Origin: Methanomassiliicoccales archaeon
GTDB taxonomy: Archaea > Thermoplasmatota > Thermoplasmata > Methanomassiliicoccales > JACIVX01
DNA: 40,173 bases
Assembly: GCA_029907465.1 (NCBI GenBank)
Contig: JARYLV010000016.1
Location: forward strand, 1 to 40,173
Direction of reading: 5' to 3'
How positions within the stretch are numbered: position 1 is the stretch's first letter; every line of letters begins with the position of its first letter. The notes beneath the pieces are model-generated. The model made no database searches, was not told the DNA's origin, and was given only the letters and a program-made list of their open reading frames with translations. Below, piece after piece: positions 18,691 through 26,943 of this stretch. Both the position numbers and the translations under genes were made by a program.

Positions 18691-18735
18691 TGGAGCCAGG
18701 GATGGGATTTGAACCCAAGTTCTCCGGCTCCGAAG
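18691..18735 (-). other. 3' half of tRNA-Arg(TCG), probable integration (att) scar
   Basis: The minus strand holds, in order, an anticodon loop CTTCGGA (anticodon TCG), the 3' anticodon stem GCCGG, a variable loop AGAAC, T-arm TTGGG-TTCAAAT-CCCAT, the 3' acceptor strand CCCTGGC, discriminator T and encoded CCA. The 5' half is absent: upstream sequence is the 3' end of the TFB gene, 20 bp away. Fragments running exactly from the anticodon loop to the tRNA 3' end are what archaeal (SSV-type) tyrosine integrases leave at one end of an integrated element. The outermost T-stem pair is T-T, so the copy is decaying or the alignment is off by a base. It cannot be a working tRNA alone. Confidence 0.72.
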
Positions 18736-18755
18736 TCTGAAAATCAATGGTACAC

Positions 18756-19667
18756 TCAGAGCTGAATATCAATGCCGAGCTTCTCCGTCAATTCCTTGTA
18801 CCTGTTCCTAATTGTAACCTCTGTGACGCCTGCGACATCAGCTACTTCGCGTTGCGTCCTCCTTTCGTTGCACAGAATTGAAGCGATGTAGATCGCTGCT
18901 GCCGCGACTCCTGTCGGCCCGCGTCCCGATGTCAGCTCCTTCTTTGCTGCATCTTTCAGAATCTCGCCTGCCTTCGACTGTACCTCGCCGCTCAATTTCA
19001 GTTCACTGCAAAATCTCTGTATATAGTCTTGCGGTTTCGTCGGCATCAGCTTAAGCTTCAATTCTCTTGTCATGAATCGGTATGTCCTTCCTATCTCCTT
19101 TCTCCCGACACGGCTGGAGTTTGCGACTTCATCAAGTGTTCGTGGTACCCCGCACTGCCTACATGCAGCATAGAGCGAAGCCGCCACAACGCCCTCGATA
19201 CTCCTTCCCCTGATCAAATTCTTGTTGACAGCTTTGCGATAGATCATTGCGGCGGTCTCTCTCACATTCCGTGGCAATCCCATTGCCGACGCCATTCTAT
19301 CAAGTTCGCTGAGGGCGAAAGCAAGGTTTCGCTCTGTTGCATTAGAAACCCTGATTCTCCTCTGCCATTTCCTCAGCCTGTAAAGTTGAGCACGATTTCT
19401 TGTCGGAATGCTCTTACCATAACTATCTTTATTCTTCCACGAAATCTCGGTCGAAAGTCCCTTGTCATGAATTGTGTATGTCATCGGGGCACCCGTTCTC
19501 GCTCTTTTTTCTCCCTGTTCCACATCAAACGCTCGCCACTCGGGCCCCTGATCTATGAATTGGTCATCTATAACCAACCCACAATCTTCGCATATCAACT
19601 CACCCCTCTCATAATCTCTCACGAGGTGTGCGCTGTTACATTCCGGGCACCGCTCTATTTCATCCAT
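18756..19667 (-). CDS. tfb: Transcription initiation factor IIB (TFB)
   Basis: TFB bridges TBP on the TATA box and RNA polymerase. The 303-residue protein has an N-terminal zinc ribbon (CPEC at 7-10, CEDCG at 27-31), a B-reader/linker segment ([25 protein letters not shown]), and two cyclin-like repeats ([18 protein letters not shown]... and [18 protein letters not shown]...). The second repeat ends with the BRE-binding helix-turn-helix [20 protein letters not shown]. All expected parts are present and the length is normal. The frame extends upstream to 19751, but ATG at 19667 starts just before the ribbon and overlaps the stop of gar1 by 8 bp, so the two are coupled. It is transcribed toward the tRNA-Arg fragment. 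Confidence 0.96.
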   Translation of the reverse strand: MDEIERCPECNSAHLVRDYERGELICEDCGLVIDDQFIDQGPEWRAFDVEQGEKRARTGAPMTYTIHDKGLSTEISWKNKDSYGKSIPTRNRAQLYRLRKWQRRIRVSNATERNLAFALSELDRMASAMGLPRNVRETAAMIYRKAVNKNLIRGRSIEGVVAASLYAACRQCGVPRTLDEVANSSRVGRKEIGRTYRFMTRELKLKLMPTKPQDYIQRFCSELKLSGEVQSKAGEILKDAAKKELTSGRGPTGVAAAAIYIASILCNERRTQREVADVAGVTEVTIRNRYKELTEKLGIDIQL

Positions 19668-19941
19668 TCCTTCTCTTTGTTTTGGCATCCTCATCGACCC
19701 CTTCAACATATACTTGCTTGCCGACCACGTCAGGCAAGCGATAATTATCAACAGGCTCTATTGACACGAAAGGAGTATTAACTGGACCAAAAACTCGCTT
19801 AACACGTCCGATGACCCTTTTCCGGTTGTCAACAACGTTCATTCCGATATTCGGGGCAAAAGTCGCCCTGACCACATACTTACCATCAAAAGCGATTTCT
19901 TGGACAGTGCCAAGGAGTTTAATCCGTTTATGATAGTTCAC
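19660..19941 (-). CDS. gar1: H/ACA ribonucleoprotein subunit Gar1-like
   Basis: Gar1 is a core protein of H/ACA guide RNPs, which make pseudouridine in rRNA. The protein is a small beta-barrel with [20 protein letters not shown], a conserved [20 protein letters not shown] core, [13 protein letters not shown] and a basic tail. The frame opens at ATG 19977, but a TATATAC box at about 19979-19986 lies directly against that codon, too close for use. GTG at 19941, preceded by GGGGAAG, is the better start and gives 93 residues. It is the first gene of a pair with tfb, an arrangement known in other archaea. Confidence 0.85.
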   Translation of the reverse strand: MNYHKRIKLLGTVQEIAFDGKYVVRATFAPNIGMNVVDNRKRVIGRVKRVFGPVNTPFVSIEPVDNYRLPDVVGKQVYVEGVDEDAKTKRRNG

Positions 19942-20249
19942 TGATCTTCCCCGAGCGGAGACTACATTAAGAAACATGTATATAAAGATTCCGTAAAAGA
20001 TTTAATCGGACATCTCCTCGCGATAAGAATCGCATATTAATCTTTATTTTATTCTTGTGGATCAATACTAATATGCGGATCATATTGCAACATTTTTGTT
20101 TTGAGCTGAGGTTCAAGCCAATTCTGCGCGCGTTGACAAAGACGAAAGGACCCCATTTGCCGCCTGCTTGATGATTGACACAATGAACACTATGGTGCCC
20201 CCTCACCGCCATCGGAACCTTTTAATCGTGAATCGGGTAATGTTCGATC
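19942..20249. other. Divergent gap between gar1 and the phosphopantoate ligase gene
   Basis: It carries the gar1 TATA box near 19979-19986 and a TTTTAAT box at 20219-20226, the latter about 28 bp before the ATG at 20250. Between them I see no supported gene. An 81-codon minus frame (19967-20212) overlaps gar1 and lacks a promoter or ribosome-binding site. Confidence 0.5.
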
Positions 20250-20993
20250 ATGGAAATACCAAAGGATCACCCGCGTCGCAAATCACTCGAGACGAGGGAG
20301 CGTCTTGCAGAGCTTTGTCGGGAAGGCATCGTTTCAATAACGGGATTGATCGCCCACGGTCGTGGGGAGGCTTTTGATTATCTTCTCGGTGAAAAAACTG
20401 TTAAAGAAGCAGCTATTGCAGAGGAAGTCGCCGTTGCCTATCTCCTAGAAGCAAATAATCCTGTGATCTCGGTGAATGGCAATGTCGCCGCGCTCTGTGC
20501 CAAAGAGATCATCGAACTTGCGAAGTCCTTGCGCGCAAAGATCGAGGTCAATTTATTCCACCGTACTGATGAACGTGTAGACAAAGTCTGTACTTTCTTG
20601 GAGAGGGCTGGTGCAAAACATGTTTTGGGGCGAAAGCCTGATGCGAGGCTGGAGGGGATCTCGTCAGACCGCGCTTTATGTACGCGTGAAGGGATATACA
20701 CAGCCGACGTCGTTCTCGTGCCCTTGGAAGATGGGGACCGGGCTGAAGCTTTGGTAAAGGCTGGAAAGATCGTCATCGCCATCGATCTAAATCCTTTGTC
20801 GAGGACCTCAAGAACGGCCACCGTATCAATTGTCGACGAGGTAACTCGCGCAATCTCGAATATGCAACAAATTGTTGAAAAATTGAGAGATGACCAACGG
20901 GTTCGGAAGGAACTCATTGCGAATTTTGACAATAGGAAGAACCTGAAGGAGATATTGAAGACGATCGGCCGCTATCTTGACTCGCAGTTCTGA
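20250..20993 (+). CDS. 4-phosphopantoate--beta-alanine ligase (archaeal phosphopantothenate synthetase)
   Basis: The enzyme joins 4-phosphopantoate and beta-alanine with ATP in the archaeal coenzyme A pathway, replacing bacterial PanC. The 247-residue protein shows the COG1701 signatures IPKDHPRRKSLETRERL, GLIAHGRGEAFDYLLGE, NNPVISVNGNVAAL, NLFHRTDERV, and AIDLNPLSRTSRTATVSIVD. Nearly all conserved regions are present at normal length. A TTTTAAT box 28 bp upstream suggests a leaderless mRNA starting at the ATG. The AdoHcy hydrolase gene begins 60 bp downstream on the same strand. The archaeal partner, pantoate kinase, is not in the window. Confidence 0.92.
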   Translation: MEIPKDHPRRKSLETRERLAELCREGIVSITGLIAHGRGEAFDYLLGEKTVKEAAIAEEVAVAYLLEANNPVISVNGNVAALCAKEIIELAKSLRAKIEVNLFHRTDERVDKVCTFLERAGAKHVLGRKPDARLEGISSDRALCTREGIYTADVVLVPLEDGDRAEALVKAGKIVIAIDLNPLSRTSRTATVSIVDEVTRAISNMQQIVEKLRDDQRVRKELIANFDNRKNLKEILKTIGRYLDSQF

Positions 20994-21053
20994 TGGGGAA
21001 ACTGATAAGCGATAGCTGAGCAATTTCGTCAAAGACATTGTGAGTGGGTTGCC

Positions 21054-22292
21054 TTGACGGGAGACATAGAGCGAGGTCTTAAAAGATTGGAATGGGCCAG
21101 TACCCATATGAAAGTTCTTTCTGCCATCCGTAAAAGGATGGAAAGGGAACAGCCGTTCAGCGGACTTAGAGTTGGGATGGCACTCCATGTTGAAGCGAAA
21201 ACAGGTATTCTTGCAATTGCAATTTCTGAAGCCGGGGCGAAGGTAAGGCTTGCGAGCTGTAATCCCTTGTCGACAGACGACTCTGTTGCCGCCGCTCTGA
21301 AGGAGCATTTTGGCATCGAGGTCTATGCAAGGAAATGGGAAACGCTTGATGAGTATTATCAGAATCTCAATGCTGTTGTTGACCTCTCGCCTGATTTTGT
21401 GATCGATGACGGCGCTGATCTCATCACGATGCTTCACACGAGTCGTAGGGAAAAGCTGGGTAATGTAAAGGGGGGGAACGAGGAAACGACAACTGGGATT
21501 ATCCGTCTAAGAGCGCTAGCAGCGCAGAAAAAGTTGGAGTTCCCAGTGATTTCTGTCAATGACGCGCACATGAAATATCTTTTCGACAACCGTTACGGAA
21601 CAGGCCAATCGACATTCGATGGCTGGATGACCGCAACAAATCTCCTTGTGGCGGGAAAGAAACTGGTCGTCGCAGGGTATGGGTGGTGCGGGAGAGGCAT
21701 TGCGATGCGCGCGAAAGGGTTGGGCGCAAATATTATTGTAACCGAGGTCGACCCTATTCGTGCGATCGAGGCTGTCATGGACGGCTTCGAAGTCATGCCG
21801 ATGGCTAAGGCCGCTAGAGAGGCGGACATCATCATCACGGCGACTGGTTGCAAGGACGTCGTGAGAAAGGAGCATCTCCGAAACATCAAAGATGGTTGCG
21901 TTCTGGGGAACTCTGGCCATTTCGACAATGAGATCTCGAAAAGTGCTTTGGAAGAAATTTGCGGCAAACCGGTGAGAGTAAAAGAATTCGTTGATGAATA
22001 CCGGTTTCCAGACGGCCGTAGGGTTTACCTGCTCTGTGAAGGGCGCCTTATGAATTTGGGAGCAGGCCAGGGACATCCTGTGGAGATCATGGACATGAGT
22101 TTTTCGATCCAGGCGCTTTCACTCCAATATCTCATAGAAAATTATGAGAAAATGTCACCGACCGTATACAATGTACCTAAAGAGATCGACAATGAAGTGG
22201 CGTATCTGAAGCTGAAGACGATGGGTATTAGGATCGATAGGCTCACGCGTGAACAGAAGCGTTATCTCTCTGGTTGGGAAGGAGGGACATGA
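21054..22292 (+). CDS. ahcY: Adenosylhomocysteinase (S-adenosyl/inosyl-homocysteine hydrolase)
   Basis: The enzyme hydrolyses S-adenosylhomocysteine, the product of methyl transfer, to homocysteine and adenosine, with bound NAD. In some methanogens the homologue is reported to prefer S-inosylhomocysteine. The 412-residue protein has ALHVEAKTGILAIAI, DDGADL, GGNEETTTGIIRLRAL, VNDAHMKYLFDNRYGTGQST, the NAD-binding VVAGYGWCGRGIAMRAKGLG near 205-225, NSGHFDNEIS and LGAGQGHPVEIMDMSFSIQA. The usual catalytic Asp, Glu, Lys and His residues appear present. Initiation is at TTG 21054, with no better ATG near the conserved N-terminus. Its stop overlaps the ATG of the PfkB kinase gene (ATGA), so they are translationally coupled. 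Confidence 0.95.
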   Translation: MTGDIERGLKRLEWASTHMKVLSAIRKRMEREQPFSGLRVGMALHVEAKTGILAIAISEAGAKVRLASCNPLSTDDSVAAALKEHFGIEVYARKWETLDEYYQNLNAVVDLSPDFVIDDGADLITMLHTSRREKLGNVKGGNEETTTGIIRLRALAAQKKLEFPVISVNDAHMKYLFDNRYGTGQSTFDGWMTATNLLVAGKKLVVAGYGWCGRGIAMRAKGLGANIIVTEVDPIRAIEAVMDGFEVMPMAKAAREADIIITATGCKDVVRKEHLRNIKDGCVLGNSGHFDNEISKSALEEICGKPVRVKEFVDEYRFPDGRRVYLLCEGRLMNLGAGQGHPVEIMDMSFSIQALSLQYLIENYEKMSPTVYNVPKEIDNEVAYLKLKTMGIRIDRLTREQKRYLSGWEGGT

Positions 22293-23215
22293 TGTCTCCC
22301 CTCTTCCTTTGCGTTTATGGACATGTTGCATTGGACTATATTCTCCAGCTCGAGAATTTTCCTGAACCAAATACCTCGGTCGACATCCTCGAGAAAAAGC
22401 GATTTTTTGGTGGGACTGGTGCCAATATCGCGACTATCGCCTCCTCCCTCGGAGTTCCGACGGCTCTGTGTTCATTCGTCGGCAACGACTTTCCCGACGA
22501 TTTCCGCCGCTTCATGATCGATCGAGGCGTCGATCTCAGAGATCTCGTGAAGGTCGAGGATGATGAGACGCCACTCGTTTGGATAGTTTCCAATTCATCA
22601 CACGATCAGGTTGCATACGTTTACCAAGGGGCAATGCGCCGGATGGACGCATTCGAGGTCAGGATAGGCGCTGCGCGGGAATCGAAGTTTGTTCACATTT
22701 GCACGGGGAGACCAGGATACTACCTGAAAGTGATAAAAGCATGTAGGGAAATGAACAAATTCATATCCTTTGACCCTTCACAGGAAATCCATCACATATG
22801 GAGTGAAAAGGATTTTTGCGAGGCGATCTCGCAGTGCGATGCATTCTTTGCGAACGACAGCGAGATGAGGACGGCTATGCGTTACATGCATGTGCAGACG
22901 CCTGAGGAACTTTCAACACGTTTGAAATTCCTTGTCAATACAAAAGGAAAAGAGGGATGTGACATATACGAAGGCAAGAACAGGATTAGTGTTCCTGCCT
23001 TCAATTCGAAGAAAATTGTCGATACCACTGGCGCGGGGGACGCTTTTCGTGCAGGCTTCTACGCTGCATTATACCGCGGGATGACCCTTAGAGAATGTGC
23101 GGCAGCAGGCAGTGCGACCGCATCTTTTATAATCGAATCACAAGGGTCGTTGACGAATATTCCCGATTGGAAGGACGTTGAGAAGCGGATGTCAGAGATC
23201 CTCTCCAATCATTGA
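22289..23215 (+). CDS. PfkB-family carbohydrate/nucleoside kinase
   Basis: This 308-residue kinase has the ribokinase fold: an N-terminal substrate lid (DYILQLENFPEPNTSVDILE), FFGGTGANIATIASSLG, FVGNDFPDDFRRF, and the C-terminal signature DTTGAGDAFRAGFYAAL, whose aspartate is the catalytic base and GAGD the anion hole. The ATP-side LKFLVNTKGKEGCDIYEG is also present. ATG at 22289 overlaps the ahcY stop, with a GGAAGGAGGG site just before it. Because AdoHcy hydrolysis releases adenosine, coupling to ahcY suggests a nucleoside (adenosine) kinase role, as for the archaeal PfkB nucleoside kinases; this is inference. A sugar substrate is possible. Confidence 0.87.
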   Translation: MMSPLFLCVYGHVALDYILQLENFPEPNTSVDILEKKRFFGGTGANIATIASSLGVPTALCSFVGNDFPDDFRRFMIDRGVDLRDLVKVEDDETPLVWIVSNSSHDQVAYVYQGAMRRMDAFEVRIGAARESKFVHICTGRPGYYLKVIKACREMNKFISFDPSQEIHHIWSEKDFCEAISQCDAFFANDSEMRTAMRYMHVQTPEELSTRLKFLVNTKGKEGCDIYEGKNRISVPAFNSKKIVDTTGAGDAFRAGFYAALYRGMTLRECAAAGSATASFIIESQGSLTNIPDWKDVEKRMSEILSNH

Positions 23216-23239
23216 CCTCTCTCAGAAATGATTAGCTAC

Positions 23240-23255
23240 TGTCCTGTAGGACAGC
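23240..23255. repeat. Inverted repeat just upstream of the RAM-domain gene promoter
   Basis: CTGTCCT and AGGACAG form perfect 7-bp arms around GT. The element lies between the pfkB-family gene stop (23215) and a TATA-like AGTTTAAACA at 23261-23270. The position suits an operator for the next gene or the end of the ahcY-kinase transcript. Confidence 0.45.
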
Positions 23256-23301
23256 GAAAAGTTTAAACACAAATAAACTGTAATGGGGGTTTGGTGAATA
23301 A

Positions 23302-23535
23302 ATGGCTGTGGGTTTTGTTCTGATCAGTACGGCACCCGCAAAAGAGCATGAGGTTTATAACGAACTGCTCAAAGTCAAGGAGGTTGTTGAGCTCCACCCC
23401 CTATTTGGAGAATACGATTTGATTGCAAAAATCGAGGCGGAGGACTTTAACCTTCTTGGGCAGGTCGTTGTTGACAAGATCAGATCGATCCCCGGCGTTA
23501 TAGACACCAAGACACTTACAGGCATCAAGTTTTAA
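23302..23535 (+). CDS. Stand-alone Lrp/AsnC ligand-binding (RAM) domain protein
   Basis: The 77-residue protein is a single RAM domain with no DNA-binding part. It starts VGFVLISTAPAKEHEVYNEL and continues with VVELHPLFGEYDLIAKIE and a final VIDTKTLTGIKF strand. This is the dimerising, amino-acid-binding half of Lrp-type regulators. Such short proteins can form mixed assemblies with full regulators or bind ligands on their own. A GGGGGTTTGGTGA region precedes the ATG at 23302. Lrp-type RAM protein number two in this window lies at 37068-37469. Confidence 0.88.
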   Translation: MAVGFVLISTAPAKEHEVYNELLKVKEVVELHPLFGEYDLIAKIEAEDFNLLGQVVVDKIRSIPGVIDTKTLTGIKF

Positions 23536-23560
23536 ATGAAATGGGAGCATAGGTGATAAA

Positions 23561-23854
23561 ATGGACTGGGAAGGATTTTTGACAGTACTCTTGTTGACTT
23601 TTGGATTGTTCATGGTTTTGGCAGGAGCATTCACGGCTTATTTTGGTAGTGGGAAGAGCAGGACGATTGGTATCGCGCTACTGATCATCGGTCTAATTGT
23701 AGGGATCATTTGGGTCTATCTCACCGGCTTCACAGATACAGTTCATGTTTGGGTTGCCGACGTCGTCTGGACAGCATTTGTGAACATTCTAGCTGCGGTC
23801 ATCGGCGCACTGATTGCAATCGGTATTTTCTTGCTTGCGATCATGAAATCGTGA
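23561..23854 (+). CDS. Small membrane protein of unknown function, 97 residues
   Basis: Three hydrophobic segments are visible, at about residues 7-29 (GFLTVLLLTFGLFMVLAGAF), 35-55 (TIGIALLIIGLIVGIIWVYL) and 70-95, joined by short loops containing YFGSGKSR and TDTVHVWVADVV. No known motif is seen. GGGAGCATAGGTGATAAA before ATG at 23561 gives a fair ribosome-binding site. It follows the RAM-domain gene by 25 bp and is followed by a T10 run, so the pair probably forms a short operon. Confidence 0.8.
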   Translation: MDWEGFLTVLLLTFGLFMVLAGAFTAYFGSGKSRTIGIALLIIGLIVGIIWVYLTGFTDTVHVWVADVVWTAFVNILAAVIGALIAIGIFLLAIMKS

Positions 23855-23864
23855 TGACCAAACC

Positions 23865-23874
23865 TTTTTTTTTT
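23865..23874 (+). terminator. T10 run after the small membrane protein gene
   Basis: Ten consecutive T residues start 11 bp after the stop codon at 23854. Archaeal RNA polymerase stops at such T-runs without needing a hairpin, so this is a good end for the 23302-23854 transcript. The next gene, purE, has its own promoter region before 23974. Confidence 0.6.
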
Positions 23875-23973
23875 CAATTTCTCTTAGCAGATTTAGGTTT
23901 TATCAATTTCTCCGTTCCTTTTTCCATTCTTATGTACGAAATACTTTTATTCTGGCAATATACTTAGTAGATC

Positions 23974-24441
23974 ATGTCGGATGTAACGATCCTATTGGGC
24001 AGCAAGAACGATATCTCGGTGGGCGAAAAGGCTCTCGAAGTCCTACGGAAATTTGACGTAGAGGCGGAAATCGTCGTCGCATCAGCGCACCGTGCGCCTG
24101 AGCGTGTGAAAGAGATTGTGTCGAAGAGCGACGCAAAGGTCTTCATCGCGATTGCCGGTCTCTCTGCGGCGCTCCCGGGGGCAGTTGCGGCGTTGACGAC
24201 AAGGCCAGTGATCGGCGTGCCTGTCAGTGGTAAAGTCAATCTCGATTCAATTCTATCAATTGTTCAGATGCCCCCAGGAGTCCCTGTAGCAGCTGTTGGC
24301 CTTGACCGTGGAGATAACGCGGCACTCCTGGCCCTTGAGATTTTGGCATTATCGGATAGTCGGATTCACGGCAAACTCCTTGAGTACCGAAAAGAAATGG
24401 CTAAGCAGATTGAGCGAGACTCAGAGGAGGTGCAGCGTTAG
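23974..24441 (+). CDS. purE: PurE, 5-(carboxyamino)imidazole ribonucleotide mutase/AIR carboxylase
   Basis: PurE makes carboxyaminoimidazole ribonucleotide in purine synthesis. The 155-residue protein has the N-terminal [18 protein letters not shown], the [10 protein letters not shown] signature, [31 protein letters not shown], and [20 protein letters not shown]. The catalytic histidine of SAHR is present. Class I enzymes need PurK, class II use CO2 directly; the sequence mixes features and I cannot say which, and no purK is in view. The stop codon overlaps the GTG start of the GMP synthase ATPase gene by one base, so the two are co-translated. Confidence 0.93.
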   Translation: MSDVTILLGSKNDISVGEKALEVLRKFDVEAEIVVASAHRAPERVKEIVSKSDAKVFIAIAGLSAALPGAVAALTTRPVIGVPVSGKVNLDSILSIVQMPPGVPVAAVGLDRGDNAALLALEILALSDSRIHGKLLEYRKEMAKQIERDSEEVQR

Positions 24442-25388
24442 TGTTTGATCCAAAAAAGTTCGTAGAAGACAAGGTTGATGAGCTCAATCGCGAAATCAAG
24501 GGAAAAGCGATCATCGCATGTTCAGGAGGCGTTGACAGCACTGTTGCTGCTGTTATCACGAGCAAAGCCATTGGAGACCGCCTCCTCGCCGTTTACGTGA
24601 ACACAGGGTTCATGAGGAAAGGAGAGACTGAGACGGTAGGAAGAATGCTGGATCAACTTGGTGTGAATTACAGGATCGTTGATGCATCAAGCGAGTTTTT
24701 TGCTGCACTCAAGGGAGTTGTAGATCCCGAGAGGAAACGAAAGATCATCGGGGAGAAGTTCATCAGGGTGTTCGAAAGGACAGCAAGAGATTTTGGAGCA
24801 GATTACCTCGTGCAGGGGACGATCGCTCCAGATTGGATCGAGAGTGGTGACCGCCTGAGGGACACGATTAAAACGCACCACAACGTCGGCGGACTCCCAG
24901 CCGACATGAAATTAAAGCTCGTGGAACCGCTACGTGACCTTTATAAGGACGAAGTCAGGAAGGTCGCGAGATTTTTAGGCATAGAGGTCTCGGAACGACA
25001 ACCATTTCCGGGCCCAGCTCTTGCAATAAGGGTCATCGGGGAGGTGACACCAGAGGCTGTAGAAATCGTCAGGGAGGCGTGTGCGATTGTTGAAGAGGAA
25101 ATCGAAAAGGCAGCCGCTGGTGGGAAAATGACGTTACCATGGCAGTATTTTGCCGTTCTTCTTCCAGTCCAGTCTGTTGGTGTTCAGGGCGACAGGCGCG
25201 CCTACGGAAGAACGATTGCTGTGCGTGCTGTGGATTCGGTCGACGCGATGACCGCGACTTATTCGAAGATCCCACATGAAGTTCTGGAGAGGATTTCGCT
25301 CCGTATCGTCAACGAGATGAAAGACAAAGTGAACAGGGTTGTTTATGACATCACTGACAAACCGCCTGCGACGATCGAGTGGGAGTGA
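24441..25388 (+). CDS. guaAB: GMP synthase subunit B (ATP pyrophosphatase)
   Basis: This subunit activates XMP with ATP and accepts ammonia from the glutaminase subunit (26368-26943) to form GMP. The 315-residue protein has the P-loop AIIACSGGVDSTVAAVITS near 24-42, YVNTGFMRKGETE, DYLVQGTIAPDWIESG, IKTHHNVGGLP, the LRDLYKDEVRKVARFLG dimer region, RQPFPGPALAIRV, and the end DITDKPPATIEWE. All belong to the GuaA C-terminal half, which is a separate gene here, as in many archaea. The start is GTG at 24441, overlapping the purE stop. Confidence 0.96.
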   Translation: MFDPKKFVEDKVDELNREIKGKAIIACSGGVDSTVAAVITSKAIGDRLLAVYVNTGFMRKGETETVGRMLDQLGVNYRIVDASSEFFAALKGVVDPERKRKIIGEKFIRVFERTARDFGADYLVQGTIAPDWIESGDRLRDTIKTHHNVGGLPADMKLKLVEPLRDLYKDEVRKVARFLGIEVSERQPFPGPALAIRVIGEVTPEAVEIVREACAIVEEEIEKAAAGGKMTLPWQYFAVLLPVQSVGVQGDRRAYGRTIAVRAVDSVDAMTATYSKIPHEVLERISLRIVNEMKDKVNRVVYDITDKPPATIEWE

Positions 25389-25389
25389 G

Positions 25390-26124
25390 TCATCGGCGAG
25401 TGTATTTTACTAGAATGCGATCTATCTCATCCCAATGAGAGATTTTTTCATCTGGCACGATCGAATCGTCATGTTGGTAGAATTTCGACTCCTTGAGAAT
25501 CGCGACCATCCCTACACCCTTTGCCCCTTTTATGTCGGCCTGGAGTGAATTACCGATGAACATCGCCTCGTCGGGCCTCGCGTCTAAATTCGAAAGGGCC
25601 ATCTTGAAGATCTTTGGGTTAGGCTTCCTGAGGCCTACATCCGTCGAGAAAATTAGATCGTCGAAATACTGGTCGATTCCATAGTAACGCATATCTCTTA
25701 AGGGGAATTCGGACGGCAATCCCCAGGCGACATCGGATATGAGCCCAATCGCATATCCCCTCGCGTGCACTTTATCAAGCATCTCTTTTGCACCTGGAAT
25801 TAATTGGCGATTTTCGAGCAGTGTCTCATAAAAAGCGTGTAACGCCTTATCCATGAGGTCATCATCACCGTCGCAGCCGTAACGATGAAAGCACCGGTCA
25901 AGGACGTCCGAGAGTGGCACTTCAATCATTTTCTTGATCTTTGCCTCTCTCGCCTCCATTAGCAGGCGGCTCAGGTGCTGATAAAAATCCTCCTCTTCGT
26001 CCGGAATTCCAAAATCTGTTGAGAGGATCCGATAGACTTTCTTAATCGCTTTCATCTCGGGTTCTTTCCAGTCGTGGTAGTAATCGATAAGTGTGTGGCC
26101 AAGGTCAAAAAGTATAGCTTTCAC
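25390..26124 (-). CDS. HAD-superfamily hydrolase, phosphatase-like
   Basis: The 244-residue protein starts KAILFDLGHTLIDYY. This is HAD motif I, but its second aspartate is replaced: the consensus DxDxT reads DLGHT, a variant seen in several archaeal HADs. A helical cap follows, then motif II IGLISDVAWG, motif III around LRKPNPKIF and motif IV FIGNSLQADIKGAKGVGM, with the metal aspartate in place. The missing second Asp usually goes with phosphonatase-like or dehalogenase-like chemistry rather than ordinary phosphatase; the substrate is unknown. GTG at 26124 puts motif I at the N-terminus, and a TATA-like ATTATTAAA lies at 26152-26161; ATG at 26151 is the alternative. It sits between the two GMP synthase genes on the opposite strand. 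Confidence 0.85.
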   Translation of the reverse strand: MKAILFDLGHTLIDYYHDWKEPEMKAIKKVYRILSTDFGIPDEEEDFYQHLSRLLMEAREAKIKKMIEVPLSDVLDRCFHRYGCDGDDDLMDKALHAFYETLLENRQLIPGAKEMLDKVHARGYAIGLISDVAWGLPSEFPLRDMRYYGIDQYFDDLIFSTDVGLRKPNPKIFKMALSNLDARPDEAMFIGNSLQADIKGAKGVGMVAILKESKFYQHDDSIVPDEKISHWDEIDRILVKYTRR

Positions 26125-26367
26125 AGGAAAAATCTGATACAAAATCACCATTTAATAATTCCGATCATAATGAGCTTACGAAATGAAGCGTTGCTAAATG
26201 GCACCTTGTCGATTTGCACAATTACCTGGGCTCTTATCAGCAGCTATTACCATGCAAATCGCCACCATCCGCCTTTCTTTTCAGCGTCGAACCCAAACTG
26301 ATCAGGCCTCTAACAGTTATCTCGGGAACCGACACTCCTTAAATACAGTACAGTCTTTTACAAGGCG

Positions 26368-26943
26368 ATGAAGATCTATGTTATAGACAATGGTGGACAG
26401 TGGACGCACCGGGAGTGGAGGGTGCTCAGATATCTTGGCGTCGACACAGCGATCGTGTCGAATACGACACCATTTGAGGATATTCAGGATGCGGACGCAC
26501 TAGTTCTTTCTGGCGGGGCCCCTCGTGTCGCACTTGATGCCGAAAGGATGGGGCGCAACGGGGAGTATTTAGACAGAGCCGAGATCCCAATCCTTGGGAT
26601 CTGTGCGGGAATGCAGTTCATGTGCGCGAAATTTGGGGGAAAGACAGAACCGGCAAGGGTTCCTGAATTTGGGAAAACCGTACTCTACGTCGATCAAGAA
26701 AACGACCTTTTCAAGGGCCTCCCTCATACTTTTATTGTTTGGGAATCACACAACGATGAAGTATCTATTGTACCCCCTTCCTTCGATATTCTTGCGCACT
26801 CAGATAATTGTCCCGTCGAGGCTGTTAAAATGAAATCGAGGCCGGTATACGGGCTGCAGTTTCACCCGGAAGTTGAGCACACAGAATACGGGACAGAGAT
26901 CTTCAAGAATTTTCTAAGGGTTGTCGAAGGTTGGCACAAATGA
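26368..26943 (+). CDS. guaAA: GMP synthase subunit A (glutamine amidotransferase)
   Basis: This class I glutaminase frees ammonia from glutamine for the ATP-pyrophosphatase subunit. The 191-residue protein begins MKIYVIDNGGQWTHREWRVL. The nucleophile cysteine lies in ILGICAGMQFMCAKFGG, and the His-Glu pair in YGLQFHPEVEHTEYG, so the triad is complete. It lacks the ATPase half, which is encoded at 24441-25388, about 1 kb upstream across an oppositely oriented HAD gene. TTAAATACAGTAC near 26339-26351 is a TATA box about 26 bp before the ATG. The next small gene starts within its stop (ATGA). Confidence 0.96.
   Translation: MKIYVIDNGGQWTHREWRVLRYLGVDTAIVSNTTPFEDIQDADALVLSGGAPRVALDAERMGRNGEYLDRAEIPILGICAGMQFMCAKFGGKTEPARVPEFGKTVLYVDQENDLFKGLPHTFIVWESHNDEVSIVPPSFDILAHSDNCPVEAVKMKSRPVYGLQFHPEVEHTEYGTEIFKNFLRVVEGWHK

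Noticed and set aside
18691-18735. Functional 3' half of a split (trans-joined) tRNA
   Set aside because: The sequence before the fragment has no GC-rich leader pairing segment, the T-stem has a mismatch, and the fragment begins at the anticodon loop as integration sites do.
19967-20212. 81-codon minus-strand frame with MAVRGHHSVHCVNH start
   Set aside because: It overlaps gar1 and its promoter, has no ribosome-binding site, and its C-terminal half is low-complexity AT-rich translation.
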